From NCBI GenBank assembly GCA_965208275.1, contig OZ242331.1:2852001-2916000 (forward strand): 64,000 nt of DNA, given 5' to 3'. Each line of letters starts with the position of its first letter. Positions within the stretch are counted from its first letter, which is position 1. Source of the stretch: Bin5 sp022827195 (GTDB lineage Bacteria > Chloroflexota > Anaerolineae > Caldilineales > Caldilineaceae). Positions 42,623 through 50,881 of this stretch are shown piece after piece. The notes beneath the pieces are model-generated. The model made no database searches. It was not told the origin of the DNA and saw nothing but the letters and a program-made list of their open reading frames with translations. Both the position numbers and the translations under genes were made by a program.

Positions 42623-43516
42623 CTACTTTGTCGGGTCCATCGTCAGGTCTTCGCCGAACCACTTCATCGACAGACTGCTGAGCGTGCCGTCGTCGTGCAT
42701 GGCGACGATGATCCCGCTTACCTTCTCAACCAGGCGAGCAATGTCTTTGGACGCGCCCCTGTCGAATGCCACCGCCAGGTTCTCGGAGAAGACCGGCGTG
42801 CCGACCTTGTGGACCGGGACGCCCTCGGCTATGGCCGCTTCAACCACCGTGTTCGAAGTCAGAAATGCCGCGAACTCATTGCGGCCGGCTTGAATCTGTT
42901 GCGCGCAATCGTTGTCCACGGTCAGCGGAATGATCGACGTGTCCGCCGGGGGGGAATCAACATAATAACTGGCCGCCGGCAATCCCAGCCCCTCCATGTC
43001 TCCCATCAGCCAGGACTCGTATGTCGTGGAGACGCCGACGCAGATCGTTTGGCCGTCCAAGTCTTCCAGCGTCTCTACGCCCGAGCCGTCAACCGCAGCG
43101 AACTGGGCCGGTGTGTAGTAGTATGGCGGTGAGGCGAAATCGAGGACCTTCTGCCTGGCGGTCGTGACGGTCATCGAACTGACACTCATGTCCCACTGGT
43201 CGCCCCAGTTGCCGGCCGTGATCAGGTCCCAGTCCGGCGTCACGAACGCAACCTCTACGCCAAGCCTTCCGGCGATCTCCCTAGCAACGTCCACGTCAAA
43301 CCCTTGGAAATTCCCGCTCTCATCCAGAAAACTCTGCGGGGCATAGTTGGCGTCTGCAGTGATTCGGATCGTGCCGCGCGACATGATTTCGGCCAGCAGG
43401 TCGTCCGGCTCCGTTGACGCCGCGCCGGAATCGTCGGCGGGCGCGGACGCCGGCGGGGCCACGCACGCGCCGCCCAGGAGAACAAATATCAAGAGAATGG
43501 GTATAAGCTTCTTCAT
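42623..43516 (-). CDS. Amino-acid-type ABC transporter solute-binding lipoprotein (family 3)
   Basis: 297 residues from the ATG at 43516, placed after AAGGAGTTGTCCT. The signal has the lipobox LGGAC. The mature part shows family 3 binding-protein landmarks: GTIRITADANYAPQSFLDE, GFDVDVAREIAGRLGVEV, and DWDLITAGNWGDQWDMSVSS, then two lobes joined by a hinge. Ligands are usually polar amino acids or small organic acids. No permease or ATPase gene of this type lies next to it, so it is an orphan binding protein or a sensor-type ligand binder. The next gene upstream on this strand is an IS982 remnant. Confidence 0.88.
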   Translation of the reverse strand: MKKLIPILLIFVLLGGACVAPPASAPADDSGAASTEPDDLLAEIMSRGTIRITADANYAPQSFLDESGNFQGFDVDVAREIAGRLGVEVAFVTPDWDLITAGNWGDQWDMSVSSMTVTTARQKVLDFASPPYYYTPAQFAAVDGSGVETLEDLDGQTICVGVSTTYESWLMGDMEGLGLPAASYYVDSPPADTSIIPLTVDNDCAQQIQAGRNEFAAFLTSNTVVEAAIAEGVPVHKVGTPVFSENLAVAFDRGASKDIARLVEKVSGIIVAMHDDGTLSSLSMKWFGEDLTMDPTK

Positions 43517-43644
43517 AGGACAACTCCTTCCTGATTCAAATACTATTCGTCGTGTTGACCTGTTCCCAAAAGCTGGCCCAGGAAAAGTGTTAGTGTAAGG
43601 CCGTAGAATGGGGGAAATGTGGCCAGGTGGAACCATTCACCGGA

Positions 43645-44039
43645 CCAGATGACCAAAGAGCTGTGGGGCAAGCTGGTCGACGACCGCGGCCATCTCTCTC
43701 AAGAGCTCTTTGAACAACTCTTCGCTCAGGGGCTGCAATTGATGGCGGCAGACCGCCCGTTGCCGATCACGCCCATTCGCAAAAAACATGCAGAATCGAC
43801 TCATCGCTCTCGAAGACAAGCTGCTCACGCGTAAGCGCTTCGTCATCGCGACCATCGTTGACCAGCTCAAGAACAACCCGCAGATTAAACATACCCGTTA
43901 TCGCAGCAGGACCAACTTTATCGTCAATCTTATCGCTGGTCTGATTGCCTACACTTGGCAAGCCGAGAAACGATCCCTCCATCTCTGTGACAAAGACATG
44001 GCCTTCTTGCCGGCCCCAATCTAATTCCGAATTCGGGTT
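43645..44039 (+). mobile_element. IS982-family remnant (3' half, frameshifted)
   Basis: Matches the second half of the intact IS982 element, from the MTKKLWGKLV region to the right terminal repeat (TTCCGAATTCGGGTTA). A six-A run instead of five before the MQNRL segment breaks the frame, and an 18-base insertion lies upstream of it. The left half is missing. Confidence 0.85.
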
Positions 44040-44070
44040 AGTTAGGGATGGCCAGTTTCGTGCCCGTACT

Positions 44071-45684
44071 TCAGAGCTCGCGCCAACGCAGCCGCCACAC
44101 GACTTCGCGCAGCAACGGCTCCAGCGCCGCGAACTCATCGCTGTGAACGCTGAACCCAAGCGCGACAATCGTCTTACCGTCAGGTGCCAGGAGCCAGACC
44201 TGCCAAACTTCGCAAGGGGTTCCCCACTCGCTGTACCGGATCGATACCACCTCTTCGCCCGCCGGCCTCAACCCTTGCGCCAATTCAACAGTGGCGGGCT
44301 CCCAACTGTAGGTCTTCCCGGCGGCTGCCTGCGCGTAGCTTTGCAGGCTCTGCCCCTCGACTGCGAAAGAAAAGACGAGCATGAAGTTGCTGGCCGCGCT
44401 GTCCGCCGGGCCGGACTGCAGGCCAAGCCCAATCACGGCATCGTCACGCCGGGTGCTCATTGTTGACACCATCTGGCCCATCCCCGCGACGTCGACCTGC
44501 TCGCTGCCGTACCTTCTGGCCGCGGTGAAGAGCGCCAGGTCGGCCTGGGTGGGCTGCGCCGGATCAAAATAGCGCCATCCCGGCGGATAGGACAACGAAA
44601 GACCGCGTGCATCATCCTCATACGTCAGCCAACCTGACTGATCCGCCTGCGGCGCATCTGACGCGTCAACCGACGGGGTCACATAGCCGCCATGCACCCA
44701 AGCCAGTCGACCGTTGTACTCGATCTGCCACCAGTCGTCGGCCGCATTCCTGCTGATCACAGCGTACTGCTGCCCAGCTGCCGCCTTGCCGATGATCGGA
44801 TGGTCGGTGCCTGGCCCCCCGCGTACATTCATGTTGTGATCGATCGCCACAGTCGGCCCAGCACGGGGCTCGTAGGCAGGATCTGCCACCCACTGGACCC
44901 GTCGCACCACCTCAAGCAGAAACAACTCACTCCTTCCGGAATTCTCGCCCCAAGCGTCGAACGTAACCGTCAGAAAGGTTCCGCCGTCGGGCGAGAGCAG
45001 GACAACCTTCCAGCCATCCACGTCCGCGTCCGGCACGGTGACAGCCCGCTCCCCGAGGGCCTGCATGCCGTCGATCCGGAACCGGATTGTCGCGGTCTCC
45101 TCGCCCCAAGGCCGCAGACCGGGACCGATTTCGATGCTCTCCACCGCAGCGAGTCCGGACGCTTCCAGTTGGTCGGTCAGCTGCCGCGCAAACGTATCCA
45201 GGGTCCGGCCCTCACTGGGGACGGCGAGGAGATGAAAGCCATTGGTGCCTAACGACCAGAAGTTCGGGTTGGGGAAGCCCATGCCGGCCCAGAGGTGCTC
45301 CTGTCCCGCAGGTGTCAGCGATTCGAAGTAGCTCGCCCTCTCTTCAAGGAAAGCAGCGGCCGTGGCCGCGTCGCCAAGTTGCGGGCGCAGCGAGAGAAGC
45401 TCCTCTTGTGAGGACGCGAAGAACCACTCGTATGGATGGAAGATTCTCAGGCCGTGATTCTCGACCTCGACCCCCGGCGGCCAGTCATGGAGCGGTCCCC
45501 CCGAGGACGTGACCGTGTCTCCAGTCTGGACTACCAGCGGGTTGTGGATCGATAACAGCGGCGCCGTGCGCGTGGGCGCGCTGATTGGCTTGTCGACCTC
45601 CGCAGTTATGGATTCGCAGGCGGTGAGCAACAGGGCGGCAATCGTGACGAGCGCCCAGGAAGCGGTACGACGGTTGGCAGCCAT
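44071..45684 (-). CDS. Lipoprotein with SH3b domain between two related domains
   Basis: 537 residues from the ATG at 45684 after AAGGAGAAATT; lipobox LTAC. An N-terminal domain (about 60-270) has HPYEWFFASSQEELLSL, ETATIRFRIDG, VVLLSPDG and FLLEVVRRVQW. An SH3b domain follows (about 285-340, NVRGGPGTDHPIIGKAAAGQ, WWQIEYNGR). The C-terminal domain (about 360-537) repeats the first in outline: LSLSYPPGWRYF, GLRPAGEEVVSIRYSEW, VWLLAPDG, LLREVVWRLRW. So two copies of one domain flank an SH3 module. A surface-sensing or wall-associated role is likely; no precise function is known. Confidence 0.8.
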   Translation of the reverse strand: MAANRRTASWALVTIAALLLTACESITAEVDKPISAPTRTAPLLSIHNPLVVQTGDTVTSSGGPLHDWPPGVEVENHGLRIFHPYEWFFASSQEELLSLRPQLGDAATAAAFLEERASYFESLTPAGQEHLWAGMGFPNPNFWSLGTNGFHLLAVPSEGRTLDTFARQLTDQLEASGLAAVESIEIGPGLRPWGEETATIRFRIDGMQALGERAVTVPDADVDGWKVVLLSPDGGTFLTVTFDAWGENSGRSELFLLEVVRRVQWVADPAYEPRAGPTVAIDHNMNVRGGPGTDHPIIGKAAAGQQYAVISRNAADDWWQIEYNGRLAWVHGGYVTPSVDASDAPQADQSGWLTYEDDARGLSLSYPPGWRYFDPAQPTQADLALFTAARRYGSEQVDVAGMGQMVSTMSTRRDDAVIGLGLQSGPADSAASNFMLVFSFAVEGQSLQSYAQAAAGKTYSWEPATVELAQGLRPAGEEVVSIRYSEWGTPCEVWQVWLLAPDGKTIVALGFSVHSDEFAALEPLLREVVWRLRWREL

Positions 45685-46262
45685 AATTTCTCCTTCCATA
45701 GCTCCGTAGTCGGATCGCAATTGACGCAATCTCGGGTTTTTTGGTACTCCCTCTTGCGCCCAGTCACCATATCATATCAAGGAGGACGTTCTCTAGGAGG
45801 TAGGGCATACGCATCTGATTCTGAATACTGGTTCCGACTAAATTCTGGACGGAGGTATGCGCTGTTGAGTGGAAATCGTCCTCTGTTCGCTGAATGCTGA
45901 CGAGAAATCGCCGCAACTTGACCTGGGCCGGAAGATCGCAACGACTCGCCGCTGCGTCCGCTCACTGTCCGCCACCGGACGCGGGCGCTCCCAAGAACGG
46001 TTGCCTCACGCCAGCCGCTTCGCCGCGCCTGCGCCTGCCTCCGCGCGCGTGTAGACCACCACCATCTTCGCCGACTTCCAGCGCCCCCAGGCCGCCAGCG
46101 CGCTGCCGTGGCGCGGCGCCAGCCGGGCGCGAGCGCCTCTAATGCTGCTTCGAAGCGGGTCGAGGGTTCGGCGTCAAGAGGCCTGGCGAGCCCGGGCGCG
46201 GCCGCCTGCAGATCGAACAGGAGGGCCTCGGCCATGCTGGCCTGCTGTTCATTCATCGCGCC
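45685..46262. other. Gap with a recombinase scrap
   Basis: No intact gene. A tyrosine-recombinase C-terminal scrap lies at 46006-46140 on the minus strand. Overlapping open frames in the GC-rich part look like noise. Confidence 0.5.
46006..46140 (-). pseudogene. C-terminal fragment of a tyrosine recombinase
   Basis: A 44-residue frame reads HGSALAAWGRWKSAKMVVVY followed by TRAEAGAGAAKRLA and a stop. The WKSAKMV-x2-YTRAE pattern is the end of phage-type integrases: the helix before the active-site Tyr, then the Tyr itself. Nothing of the upstream catalytic domain is seen, so this is a relic of an integrated element. Confidence 0.55.
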
Positions 46263-46264
46263 TC

Positions 46265-46500
46265 TAGCCAAAGCGGAGGAGATGCACGCGCCGGAGACAT
46301 TTGAAAGGTCGGGCATGGAATGGGACGCTGTGGAGGTGCGTCAAGGTTGGGCGACCTGCGGTCGTGCGCAGCGCTGGAGGAGGGGCGCAAGAGCGCTATC
46401 TTCGGCCAGATAGCGCCATCTGTGTCAGGCGAATCGTCTTGCCGCCCTCACGCGCTCTCAGGGCAACCCGGAGCTTGTGGGCGGCGTGTGCGCCACATCG
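46265..46500 (+). pseudogene. Decayed duplicate of the macroglobulin 3' end and following IS3 scrap
   Basis: The first part encodes LAKAEEMHAPETFERSGMEW, matching the last 28 residues of the alpha-2-macroglobulin (PAKAEEMYAPETFGRSGTDW). The similarity continues past the stop through the intergenic bases and into the degenerate IS3 orfA start, in the same order as at 9418-9650. The stop codon is not conserved. Only this tail of the large gene is present. Confidence 0.7.
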
Positions 46501-46515
46501 CCGCTGGGCCGGATT

Positions 46516-47268
46516 CTACTCGGGCAGGCACGAGACGCCATCATGTGCATCAAGCACCATGTCCACAGCGATAAATGTCAGTTCTGAGTTAGATGAAATT
46601 CCGGAGATTTCGCTGGCGAGAGAGATGGTGTTCAGCTGGTGAGAAATGGACATGGAAGAATCGGTCGGGACAGAATCCAGTCCGTCAGGCGACCTGGTTT
46701 TCCACAGGACGATTTGGAGTCCTTCATCCACTGGAAGCATAGTGGACTTTCCACCTGTCATACCGATATTCATCATGGCGAAGGCCCCGAACATATACTC
46801 GAATCGTTCGAGTTCAGGTTCTTCGATCAGGTCCGTATCTATGTGAATCATCCACATGTATTCGGGTGAATCAGAATCAGCGCCTTTCCGTGAAAATTCC
46901 AGTTGTTCGGGCAGATCTCTCAGGTGGAGGGTCGCTGTAAGGATTTCACCGTCCAGAGCCGTTTCTATCCTAACAATATCGATATAGCCGGGAATGTTCA
47001 TGGCGACGGGATCGTCAGCGCTCTCGCCCGCCTTCAACGAAAGAAAACCGTACGCTTCCTGAATTGCTGTAACGTCGGCGGCGGTTGCGTCGGGACAATC
47101 GGAGTAGTTTTCGGATGCCAGTCTTGGCATTGTTCCTGAATCCGAATAGCTGCCTGGTGTTGGGGTCGGTTCAGGCGTGGGGGATTCGAGCGTAGCTGGC
47201 TCAGGCGTAATGGGTACGCAAGCCATCACGAACAGAATGAAAGGGAGAGACATAAACTTGCGGATCAT
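46516..47268 (-). CDS. Hypothetical lipoprotein
   Basis: 250 residues, ATG after GGAGGCAACAG. The signal ends in VMAC; then a Pro/Thr/Glu linker with PTPEPTPTPG repeats (about 20-40). The mature domain (about 50-250) is acidic and beta-rich (IETALDGEILTATLHLRDLP, WMIHIDTD, LTFIAVDMVLD) with two conserved-looking Cys, near 60 and 247, that may bond. The WMIHIDTD-like strand recalls small immunoglobulin-like or PepSY-like folds, but no family was recognised. Probably attached to the outer face of the membrane. Confidence 0.75.
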   Translation of the reverse strand: MIRKFMSLPFILFVMACVPITPEPATLESPTPEPTPTPGSYSDSGTMPRLASENYSDCPDATAADVTAIQEAYGFLSLKAGESADDPVAMNIPGYIDIVRIETALDGEILTATLHLRDLPEQLEFSRKGADSDSPEYMWMIHIDTDLIEEPELERFEYMFGAFAMMNIGMTGGKSTMLPVDEGLQIVLWKTRSPDGLDSVPTDSSMSISHQLNTISLASEISGISSNSELTFIAVDMVLDAHDGVSCLPE

Positions 47269-47829
47269 CTGTTGCCTCCATTCGACTGAAAGTGAAAGGG
47301 AGTCGCGAATCCTGTTGCCTGCACGACGACCGTATCAGCCCGCGTCCATCTAAGAATACCACCCTGAAATGTCATAAACATGTAATCCAGCAGGTCTTTT
47401 ACGGCAATACTGTGTCAATTTGCCTGGGACCGGCATAATGGGGACGCCTGTGCCATGCGCGACTCCAACCAGGGCCCGGCGCCGGCCAGGCCGCCCGCTG
47501 GCTGGCATAGCAGGGCCAACAGGAGCAGAGAACGGGGTGAAAGCAGAACGACCGGCCGGATCGCGTTGAGCGCTCCGGTTCGGCTCGACGCTGTCGGCGG
47601 ACGCGTTCCCCGCGCAGGGGTCCGACTTCATGCTTTCGACCCCCCCTAGGACAAGAGTTTGAAGGGCGACCTGGAGCGGATGGGCGGCAATGCGGGCATC
47701 CGCGGTCCCTGCTTCGTGGTTGGGCATGACGGGAACCCTGAGATCTCGCTGGTGACGCGCTCGAGCGACGGGCAGATGCTCTTTCCGGGCCTGTCCCGAT
47801 AACAAGACTGCCGAAGATGGAGGCTGAAC
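47269..47829 (+). other. Gap with a possible C-terminal gene fragment
   Basis: In this 560-bp gap the frame 47659-47802 reads LKGDLERMGGNAGIRGPCFV then VGHDGNPEISLVTR and ends at TAA. It has coding character and may be the 3' end of a lost gene, since no upstream continuation is open. Nothing else is recognised. Confidence 0.3.
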
Positions 47830-48534
47830 ATGTCATGGCTGATGAGACTCAAAGCGCGTCTGTGGCCACGCATCATGTACTTGGAACGGAGAGGGACCCC
47901 TAGATGGTCTGCATACGGCAGCGTTGACAACTCACCTGCGGACCCGGCATACGGCCGCGTGACCAACCCCGAACGCTTTCGCCCGTTGCATGCCGCAATG
48001 CTGGCCATCATCGACCGGCTGGAGAGTGACTTCCAAGTCGAGCGTGCCGAAGGATTCGGTCTCGACGAGAAACTGGAGAGGGGGCTGGACCTCGCGCGTG
48101 CTGATGTGATACTTACCCCGAGAGACTCTGGCGCCCCTCCTATCGCGGCCGTGTTTACTGCATTTCCGGGTCTTCGGCTCCGGTTGGGACGCTGGTACAT
48201 CGAGCCTTTCCCAGGCTGTGGCTGCGATGCCTGCGATGAGTCAGCAGAGGGCGAGATTGAGCGGCTAAGGGAAATGGTCGACGACGCAATTGCCGGGAGG
48301 TTTCGCGAGGCGGTCGAGATCCCCTTGATCTCTTTTATGGGCTCCGGTTGGGTGAAGGCTAGATCCTGGTCGCCTGACGGGAGGAGAGCGCGACGCAGGT
48401 CTCGTGTTGAGCGCCGCCGCGCGTTAGAGATGTCCGGCGGGCGCAGCCGACTGGCTTTGAACTGGAAGCCATGGCCCCGTAGACAGTTGGCGGGTCGCGG
48501 CAGCCGTGGTTTCAGGTCCAACTCCCCCAGTTGA
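47830..48534 (+). CDS. DUF6226-like hypothetical protein, C-terminus uncertain
   Basis: 234 residues from the ATG at 47830. Residues 38-165 (AYGRVTNPERFRPLHAAML, VERAEGFGLDEKLE, TPRDSGAPPIAAVFTAFPGL, CGCDACDESAEGEIERLREM) match my recollection of the DUF6226 family of actinomycete-type cytosolic proteins of unknown role. The conserved CGCDACDE cluster may bind a metal. After about residue 180 the sequence becomes Arg-rich and unlike the family, which suggests the true end has been lost by frameshift. The N-terminal 30 residues are basic. Confidence 0.55.
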   Translation: MSWLMRLKARLWPRIMYLERRGTPRWSAYGSVDNSPADPAYGRVTNPERFRPLHAAMLAIIDRLESDFQVERAEGFGLDEKLERGLDLARADVILTPRDSGAPPIAAVFTAFPGLRLRLGRWYIEPFPGCGCDACDESAEGEIERLREMVDDAIAGRFREAVEIPLISFMGSGWVKARSWSPDGRRARRRSRVERRRALEMSGGRSRLALNWKPWPRRQLAGRGSRGFRSNSPS

Positions 48535-48751
48535 GCGGAACAGCGATCCCGCGGCTTCTCGCTGCCAGACGGAGTCTACGGAACATGTGGAGCAGGCGGG
48601 TTGTGGGATCTGCTTCACCCGCCACTGGCGGCTCCGAGTTGGATACCGGGAATTGCGTCACCTTGGGGGCCGTCCCATTCGGAGCGCAAAGTGATAGAGG
48701 GCGTGGTGAACGCTTGCGCGCAAAGGGGGCTGGCCGGGCTTGCCCATAGGT

Positions 48752-49162
48752 TCAGTCCAGGTCTCTGCAAAACTCCACTGACAAAGTCAAGAGGTGGTAC
48801 ATCTGTCTCTTGACTTCCAATTCGACCTTTTGTTTGTAATCCTCCGGGTACATAATGCCCGACATAAAAGTTGACAAGGAGTACATGACCAGGACGACCA
48901 TCTCTTCGTCAGAAAACTCCTTCTCAGATTCGTTCTCTGAATTCTCCAACCCTGTTCCAAACGATAAGAAGCACGCCTCGAATTCGAGCAGACGAGCCAG
49001 GTACTCGGAGGCGTCGTCATGCTGATCCATCTCGGCAAAGACGCTTGCAAGCTCCTCCAGGCCGCCTTTGGCCCTCGGCTCCGGCGCCTGTGGATCGTCG
49101 GGCTGAATGGGGACGCAAGCTGCGAGCGCGAAAATGGTGATCAGAATGGCAATCCGTTTCAT
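48752..49162 (-). CDS. Small hypothetical lipoprotein
   Basis: 136 residues. The N-terminus MKRIAILITIFALAAC is a minimal lipoprotein signal with lipobox LAAC (Cys16). A short Pro/Asp-rich linker leads into an acidic, mainly helical domain (ELASVFAEMDQHDDASEYL, FSDEEMVVLVMYSLSTF) with two Cys (about 68 and 132) that may bond. Not recognised. It resembles the lipoprotein at 2433 only in general plan. Confidence 0.7.
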   Translation of the reverse strand: MKRIAILITIFALAACVPIQPDDPQAPEPRAKGGLEELASVFAEMDQHDDASEYLARLLEFEACFLSFGTGLENSENESEKEFSDEEMVVLVMYSLSTFMSGIMYPEDYKQKVELEVKRQMYHLLTLSVEFCRDLD

Positions 49163-49479
49163 CCCCCCGTTCTCCGTGTCTTTGTTTGAAGACTATTTGT
49201 GAGAGTCATCATTGTGGTAGGAGACTCCGTCCGACGTCCCGGTGCCTTAAGACCTTCTCCCGTGCACATTTTGGGGTAGACCCTGATGGGGCTGGTCAGG
49301 CCTGGGTTGGGATGCAAGGGCATCGTGGGCCGGATGGCCGGGACGAATCAGAACGCAAATCGCTTCTGCTTCACTCGCACTTTCGCTGGTTTTCAGTGGC
49401 ACAATCGCAAAACCATTGAACATGAGCCGTAACCGCGGGAGGGTCGTCCCCCGGCCTCGTGTTCAGCCCATGCTTGCGA
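49163..49479. other. Gap with nothing recognised
   Basis: No gene, repeat or structure that I could support between the two small lipoprotein genes. Confidence 0.4.
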
Positions 49480-49743
49480 CTACGCAGCCATTTCCCGTGC
49501 AAGCGCGATGCTCTTTTCGGAGAACCCATGTTCCCGCGCCCCATTCTCATCAAATCGTATTTCGGTGTCGGTCACCGACATGAAGAGCTCATCCATTTGC
49601 GATAAATCCACAGCCCGCTCAGCGTAGTTGCTGCAATATTCATCCGGGGGCACGGGAGTAGGGATGTGCAATGGAAAGGTCGTGCCCGGTGAGCAGGCGG
49701 ACGTGAGGAGCGCAACAACGAGTATGTCTGCCGAGTGTTTCAT
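49480..49743 (-). CDS. Small hypothetical lipoprotein
   Basis: 87 residues from the ATG at 49743, preceded by GGGAGGTCAGA. Signal HSADILVVALLTSAC has the lipobox TSAC (Cys17). The mature part is 70 residues with a Pro linker and an acidic helical end (EYCSNYAERAVDLSQMDELF, FSEKSIALAREM). Not recognised. The upstream membrane-protein remnant on the same strand ends 119 bases earlier. Confidence 0.65.
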   Translation of the reverse strand: MKHSADILVVALLTSACSPGTTFPLHIPTPVPPDEYCSNYAERAVDLSQMDELFMSVTDTEIRFDENGAREHGFSEKSIALAREMAA

Positions 49744-49861
49744 TCTGACCTCCCGTAGGCGGGCCGGTCCAACCAGCAGTTTCCAGCCCTTGAGTGCCAG
49801 AAACAGGACGGCCAGCAATGTCGGGACCGCGAATATATCCGCCTGAACGGCCCACGGAAGG

Positions 49862-50164
49862 CTAAAGTGTAAGATCGTCGAAGCCTTCCCCTGTGCAGGT
49901 CAAAAGGAAGGCTTCTGCGATGCGGAACCGGGCGTCCGCAGCGACCGGCGCCATAATGAGGGTGGCCGCGAGTGCAATTTGATCTCGCTTCTCTGCTAGG
50001 AACATGGATGGGATGACGGCCAGCAGGTAAGCCGCCACCAGCAGAACGGGCATCACGAAGAAGCCCATGTCGCAATCGAATCCGCGGTTCCACCGGATGT
50101 ACGGCTCCGCGTAGCAGTCGAGTTTGTCAAGCTCCAGGACTACGACCCTTTGGGAATACGCATC
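49862..50164 (-). pseudogene. Membrane protein fragment, 5' end cut at the ISAs1-like element
   Basis: The frame is open from the transposase boundary at 50164 to the stop at 49862. It reads VVVLELDKLDCYAEPYIRWN, a stretch before the first Met (50068), then two hydrophobic helices (MPVLLVAAYLLAVIPSMFLA and IALAATLIMAPVAADARF). The coding character before Met50068 indicates that the true N-terminus lay further upstream and was replaced by the mobile element. Family not recognised. Confidence 0.5.
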
Positions 50165-50881
50165 TTATTGGGAGAGGACCCTTAGGAGATAGTCAGTTTT
50201 CCAACCGGCTCGTTTACGTTTGGCAGCGATACCGATTTTGACGCTCTTTGCTTTGCGTAGGAGGTTGAGAGCTAAGCGGCGTAAGATGGCCAGGTTGAGC
50301 TGCGCATGGCCCTGACGAATGCGGCTGTCGTCCTCGCGAAAGGCGACATCAGCAAATCCGTTTTCTTTCTCCAGCGTGAACATCGTCTCAACAGCTTCAT
50401 GCAACTGTGGCTGATTCTGTTTGAGCGCCAGAACGTAGTCAGCGCCGCTCTCTGTGATCTGGTGCGCAATCGCTTTCTGACAGCCGATCGCATCGATTGA
50501 CACGATGCAACCAGACAGCTGCAACATATCCAGAAGTTCAGGAATTGCCGTGATCTCGTTCGCGTCTGCCGCCACTTCGGTCTGTCCCAGCACGAGCCGA
50601 CTCTCCGTTGCCCAGGCACTGACTAAGTGCAGCGGTCCCTTTTGCTGCCTCCGATCATGCGAACGACGAACCGTCTTCCCATCTATGGCCAGCAACTGCC
50701 CCTGCGTCAATTCATGTAATTGCTGCACCCATTTCACAAAACAGGCTTCGAATTTCTCTGAATCCAGCCTGGCAAAGACCCGGCCAAAGGTGTCATGTGA
50801 TGGGATTCCGTTCGGTAGGCCCAGCAGCGCCACCAGCCAGTCCCGTTTGTCGGTTGATTTCGGGCGCGGGCGGCGGGAGAA
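50165..50881 (-). mobile_element. ISAs1-family transposase remnant with 5' truncation and internal deletion
   Basis: The open frame (MALLGLPNGIPSHDTFGRVF from 50833, with homology reaching about 50881) is an ISAs1/H-repeat transposase: LLAIDGKTVRRSHDRR (first Asp), VSIDAIGCQKAIAHQI (second Asp) and LALKQNQPQLHEAV are intact. It then jumps in frame from KENGFADV to AFREDDSRIRQGHA, skipping the roughly 100 residues with the third catalytic acid. The first 80 residues are also missing. Its 5' cut coincides with the end of the adjacent dehydrogenase gene. Confidence 0.8.

Noticed and set aside
45777..46316. 179-codon minus-strand ORF near the recombinase scrap
   Set aside because: It reads the scrap in the wrong frame and is Arg/Trp-rich noise; the recombinase-like residues are in another frame.
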